Assembly: GCF_023101765.2 (NCBI RefSeq)
Contig: NC_064226.1
Coordinates: 15,135,251 to 15,199,250 of the forward strand
Direction of reading: 5' to 3'
DNA length: 64,000 nt
Source: Spodoptera frugiperda
Lineage: Eukaryota > Arthropoda > Insecta > Lepidoptera > Noctuidae
This document shows, piece after piece, positions 60,126 through 64,000 of the stretch. The position numbers were made by a program, and so were the translations under genes. Position 1 is the first letter of the stretch. Every line of letters begins with the position of its first letter. The notes beneath the pieces were generated by a model. That model was not told the DNA's origin and ran no database searches. It saw nothing but the letters and a program-made list of their open reading frames with translations.

Positions 60126-61895
60126 ACGTAATGTGAACCAACATCATGCTGCCTGTGTTTGGACACCCCACCAAGTAGGGAGCTTTGACCGCCCGTTTAC
60201 TGATGATGGATGCTGAATAACTACTGATTACTGATGGTTGCTCGATGGATAAATCAAAGTTTTGAGTGAGTTGTGTTAAAACAAATGAGAGTTACCCAGA
60301 GCTCATCCTATGTATCCGGGTTGGCAAACTACTACTGAGACTATATGTTAATATTTCCTTCTGTATTCTGCTCAGTACACAATAAATATACGTCGCCTAA
60401 CGGAAATAAAAATCACATTACATAATTGGCATAAGTATTATGTTAAGCTAATGTTCAAATTGTCTCCTAAATAACCATTGACGTTTATAGTCTAAAAGTA
60501 AAACTTTAACATAAGCACCTGTCTATGTTTTATTTACGCTGTTTCCCGTCCAGCGCAGCAGTCTAGCGTACAACGTTCCGAGGCAGCGATGGAGCGGCTG
60601 GTTTGTGTATGACATATGAAATATCCAGTCAGCCACAAGAACCTTTCTATTGTATTGCCGTGGTTCGACAGGCGCTTTGTGACCGCTCGCTACTGTAACC
60701 AGCCATTCATGAAACCTCAGAAATACTGAGGTCAAAAATATCAAATGGCTAGACTTAGAAAAGGTTCAATCTTCAAAATTCAATTTAAGACTGTATATCA
60801 AAATGCGAGCCAATCACAGAGACTAAGTTGTTGTTTATAAAGAAAATAAATCATCGATTACAATTCAACCAAATCACATTGTTTTTCATCAAACAAAACC
60901 AAGAAAACTCAGTTATCTCTATAGTAATATCTCCATTAACTTGACAAGAGCTAACCAAATACTCTCGCCGTGTACCTACAGCCACAAGAGCTACCTTCGG
61001 CACAAGTAAGATAGAACTGCTTAAATAGAAACTAGCGCCGCTGCAGCGCTGGCAGTAATTCGATCGAGTGCTAATCAAGCTGCGCCGACAGCCGACAGTG
61101 AGCCGAGCACTCCCGCGGCCTGCAGCGGAGCCTGCAGTAGTGGAACTAGGGGAGACGGTACAGGCTCCAACTTGAGATCCTCAGCTTAAGTGCAAAGTTA
61201 TGATTGCTAAGCTCCCAGCTCACAGCGCGCCGCGTTACAGTTATTTAACTTAGTTATTAGCTCGGCATTGATATAGTGTTCCGCTTTGACCCAACACTAA
61301 GTAGCTGCTGGAAAATGTCGAGATTTTACTCGTTAACGAGAACCGTGAGACGCTCCGAGATTACTTTTACTTTTAATTTTATTCTTTTTTAAAATGTTTC
61401 AAGGATTTCATTTCCTAGGAATATTTATTTTACATAACATTCATAATTAACACAACATAGCTCTAGTCTATCCGAGATAAATAAGGCCAAGATGTCCCTA
61501 TCAACGTGTCGTAGGTTAGGAAAAGACCTACAAATGGTGTCAACAACCAATAATCACATAACATAATATATCGAGCAAAGTAAGGAACAGTTTACATTCA
61601 CATAAACGTAAGCCTATAACAATGACTCGTCAAACTACCCACAAATGGAACGCTCATCGGTTCCGCGTCGTGTCGCGTCACGAAGAATTTTACCAAAACA
61701 TTTCCTGCGTGTCACATAAAAATGATACAATAATTTATTTACATAGCAAATGTATAGATGTTTTAAAATAATCCATGTATTTATACACGAGTCTGATCAC
61801 GGCCACTTAAACTAGTAAAAACTAACCATTTTTATCTTTCCACAGAATCACTCCTACATCGGGTGACTTGTGAAAAACTGCCTATCGAGAGAGCA

Positions 61896-61921
61896 CGGCG
61901 CGGCGCGGCGCGGCGCGGCGG
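61896..61921. repeat. (CGGCG)n pentamer repeat
   Basis: Five CGGCG units in a GC-rich patch that continues to about 61950. Confidence 0.85.
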
Positions 61922-62504
61922 TCGCGGGGCGACGGCGCGGTATTGCGCGGAAGCAGCTGAGCGCCAAATTAATCCGTTCGCAGGTACAATGGTTGGGGCG
62001 CATTGTTCGCGTACAATTGTTTTCCCCACATATTGCGTCCCCGGCCTTAATAACGCTCGGTTTATGAAAAACTCTCCTTTTTTAATGTTCCCGCCGCCAC
62101 CGCTGCGGGTTCCGCCGTCTACGTAACGCGACCATTTCTTGCTTTGACGACTTCATTTTGTACTTCTTATCATTCTTAAAGGCTGTAATGGGCGAGTAGG
62201 TACGTAATATACAATATCTAATACGCTATGAGGAGACGTCATTCATATTCCATTGACATCAATTTATGTTTTAGAAATAAATCTATATGCAGAATATTTT
62301 CGAGAGATGCTTTATTTTCTTTAACCATGATCCTCTTACAATTACTCCGCCGTTGAAGCGAGTAACGTAAATCATTGTACATTTAACTTAAGTCCAATAA
62401 AATCGAGCGCTGTGTAAATACTGGTTCGAGAGTAAATGAATGTTAGTTTATCTGAAATCCGCGTCGTTTCCTTAATGACTGCAAAGTTGCCAGCAAGCGG
62501 CGCG

Positions 62505-62513
62505 AGGTGGCGC
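62505..62513 (+). promoter_or_regulatory. CTCF-like core AGGTGGCGC
   Basis: Exact match to the AGGTGGCGC core reported for insect CTCF, in GCGCGAGGTGGCGCTGGCGG context, within a CpG-rich patch. Single-motif evidence. Confidence 0.35.
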
Positions 62514-63231
62514 TGGCGGGGGCACTAAGTGCCAGACGGGGACGCCGCGGGAGCTGCACCTCGCTGATAGTGTACAGGTTGCTTAATGCGGCTGTGTGCT
62601 AATTAATAGTATTTGTAGTGGAAGGAGTATTTCTGGGGTTTAGACTGCACTAGTCAATCATTGATAATAACTCTCCTTTTATTTTCCGTTAATGTGTACA
62701 GGTCACCACAATATACTTGAAACGATTACAACAACTAACTGAAACTATTTAATCAAAGCAATATTCCCTCGCGCCCCGCGCTGCAAGTTCTTCACGAAAC
62801 TTTCATTGTTTGCATCTATTCTTAAACCGTTTGACACGTTGAAACTGTTTTCATCTCAATTTATCAAGAAAAGTTACAATATTCAGTGCTGAGGTATTTC
62901 GCGCAGCGGCCGGAGTTGTTACTCTCATTGTAAGACGCAAGTTAATTAAAACTTTCTAGTTTGTTAACTGTACCTCCTCCCGCGTTATTGTTGCGTAATT
63001 TAAGCGGTTAAAGTATAATTATGAAAAATATTTTCATATTGCGTATACTACGAGTCTATACGAAGCCAACAACTTATTTTTAAACGTTTCATCCAAAGTC
63101 ACATTTTGGACTAATCTGAAATTAATGTCTATACAGATCTCAGAAACCTTTAACATCATACGTAGCTTCTTGACCAACAGAGTATTCATTTGTTTTATAT
63201 CATTATCCTACAATACATAACACAACATATA

Positions 63232-63255
63232 TACACATACACACACACACACACA
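63232..63255. repeat. (CA)n microsatellite
   Basis: Eleven or so CA dinucleotides with one interruption (CACATACACA). Confidence 0.75.
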
Positions 63256-64000
63256 TGTGCGAGTAGAGTAAACCGAGTGGTAAGCAGCACACTACACCAG
63301 CCCCAGTATAGAGTGTATCACACCGAGTAAGCTTGCACAAAGCGGATTCAAATTCCCAAGTAGTAAACTTTTATTTTTATTCGCTTTCATCGGAATCGGT
63401 CCCTCGGGCGGTTGCTAGAGAACACTGCGACTGCGACGTTAGCTGCTTAGTGCTTATCTGTCCGCGGCGGAGGCACACTAACGGAGCTTACTTATTGCCT
63501 AATGAAGGGGTTTTAATTTTTTATATTTGAATTGTAAACTGCATCTACGGTCTAGTCAACCTGCTGGACATCGTATGATTTCGATTCGATTTGGGATCGG
63601 GTGTGACGTATTTTTTTAGGATGGTTAGCAATAAGCGCTTCTCATGGACTCTCACAACACAGACGATTTATTGTTACCGGTATTTTAATAAGGGGTACTT
63701 ACACTATTAACTTGCGAGACGATGGTGTCAGTTCGGAAGTACCGTAAACGATAGTTCACTCCTCAATTCTTAATACTGCATCTACAGAGGCTTAGTAATA
63801 TCAATAACACAATCGTCAAGAGTCCCTCCATGTATCACATCAAATCAAGCAATAAATTAGTGGCTGCATACTCACTGCATAATAACATTAGCAAATTTAG
63901 AGCGGCGCGCCGCGGAGCTGATGTCCCAAGGCCCAGCATACTCCGCATCAAATGTATGAGACTGTGTATGTATGTGGGTACATAATGTATGGGCACATCG

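Larger units (their letters stand above)
46785..64000 (-). other. Upstream Dscam-family intron or 5' region
   Basis: About 17.2 kb before the first visible Ig exon. The signal-peptide exon must lie here or beyond, and must end one base into a codon. No ATG-plus-hydrophobic stretch with a matching donor was found on the minus strand. Contents: several GC-rich minisatellites, a dispersed repeat with a 150-bp duplication (51207-52733), an inverted-repeat element (55492-56723), a CRE (58316), a 29-bp palindrome (58577) and CpG-rich patches near 59.25, 59.62 and 61.1 kb that could include promoters. Confidence 0.5.

Noticed and set aside
60851..61078. Minus-strand frame with a hydrophobic run, considered as the Dscam leader exon
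   Set aside because: It lacks an ATG start and the GTAG|GTACAC donor is weak. The hydrophobic run is not near the N-terminus.
62480..62580. Open GC-rich minus-strand stretch as a possible signal-peptide exon
   Set aside because: No ATG, no hydrophobic core and no donor leaving one spare base.

Overview
The window is insect genomic DNA, most likely from a moth or butterfly. It is AT-rich and intron-dominated, with short well-spaced exons, perfect GT/AG splice sites and no bacterial-style gene packing. Several dispersed repeats look to me like ones common in lepidopteran genomes: a tRNA-derived SINE at 18.4 kb, a family ending in CTTGGCCGGTTTTT at 35 kb, and one starting CTTTTGCCCGCGACTTCG at 51 kb. 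That assignment rests on recall, not on a search.

The only host gene I can support lies on the minus strand and runs through most of the window. Four exons (46784-46616, 19268-19126, 8188-8027, 805-656) join in phase into two consecutive immunoglobulin domains. They match Ig1 and Ig2 of the Dscam family of neuronal cell-adhesion receptors. The introns are about 27.3, 10.9 and 7.2 kb. The signal-peptide exon is upstream (above 46784) and was not found. Ig3 onward lies below position 656, outside the window. The position equivalent to the hypervariable exon-4 cluster of Dscam1 appears to hold one exon, so a non-hypervariable paralogue is more likely.

A complete and apparently very young BEL/Pao LTR retrotransposon (37718-46424, 8707 bp) sits in the Ig1 intron, 191 bp past the 5' splice site and in the same orientation as the host gene. 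It has 323-bp LTRs that look identical, a 5-bp target duplication (AACCG), a primer site matching the 3' end of tRNA-Tyr, and one open frame of 2540 codons. That frame carries gag, aspartic protease, reverse transcriptase, RNase H, integrase and, fused in frame, an envelope-like region of the baculovirus-F/errantivirus type.

The rest is intron and upstream DNA. It holds a 1.2-kb inverted-repeat element (55492-56723) with eight copies of a GATTCAT-type motif, several minisatellites, a 150-bp tandem duplication, an excess of perfect CRE palindromes (TGACGTCA, seven found), a 29-bp palindrome carrying forkhead-like sites, and two CTCF-like core motifs. No tRNA, rRNA or CRISPR array is supported.
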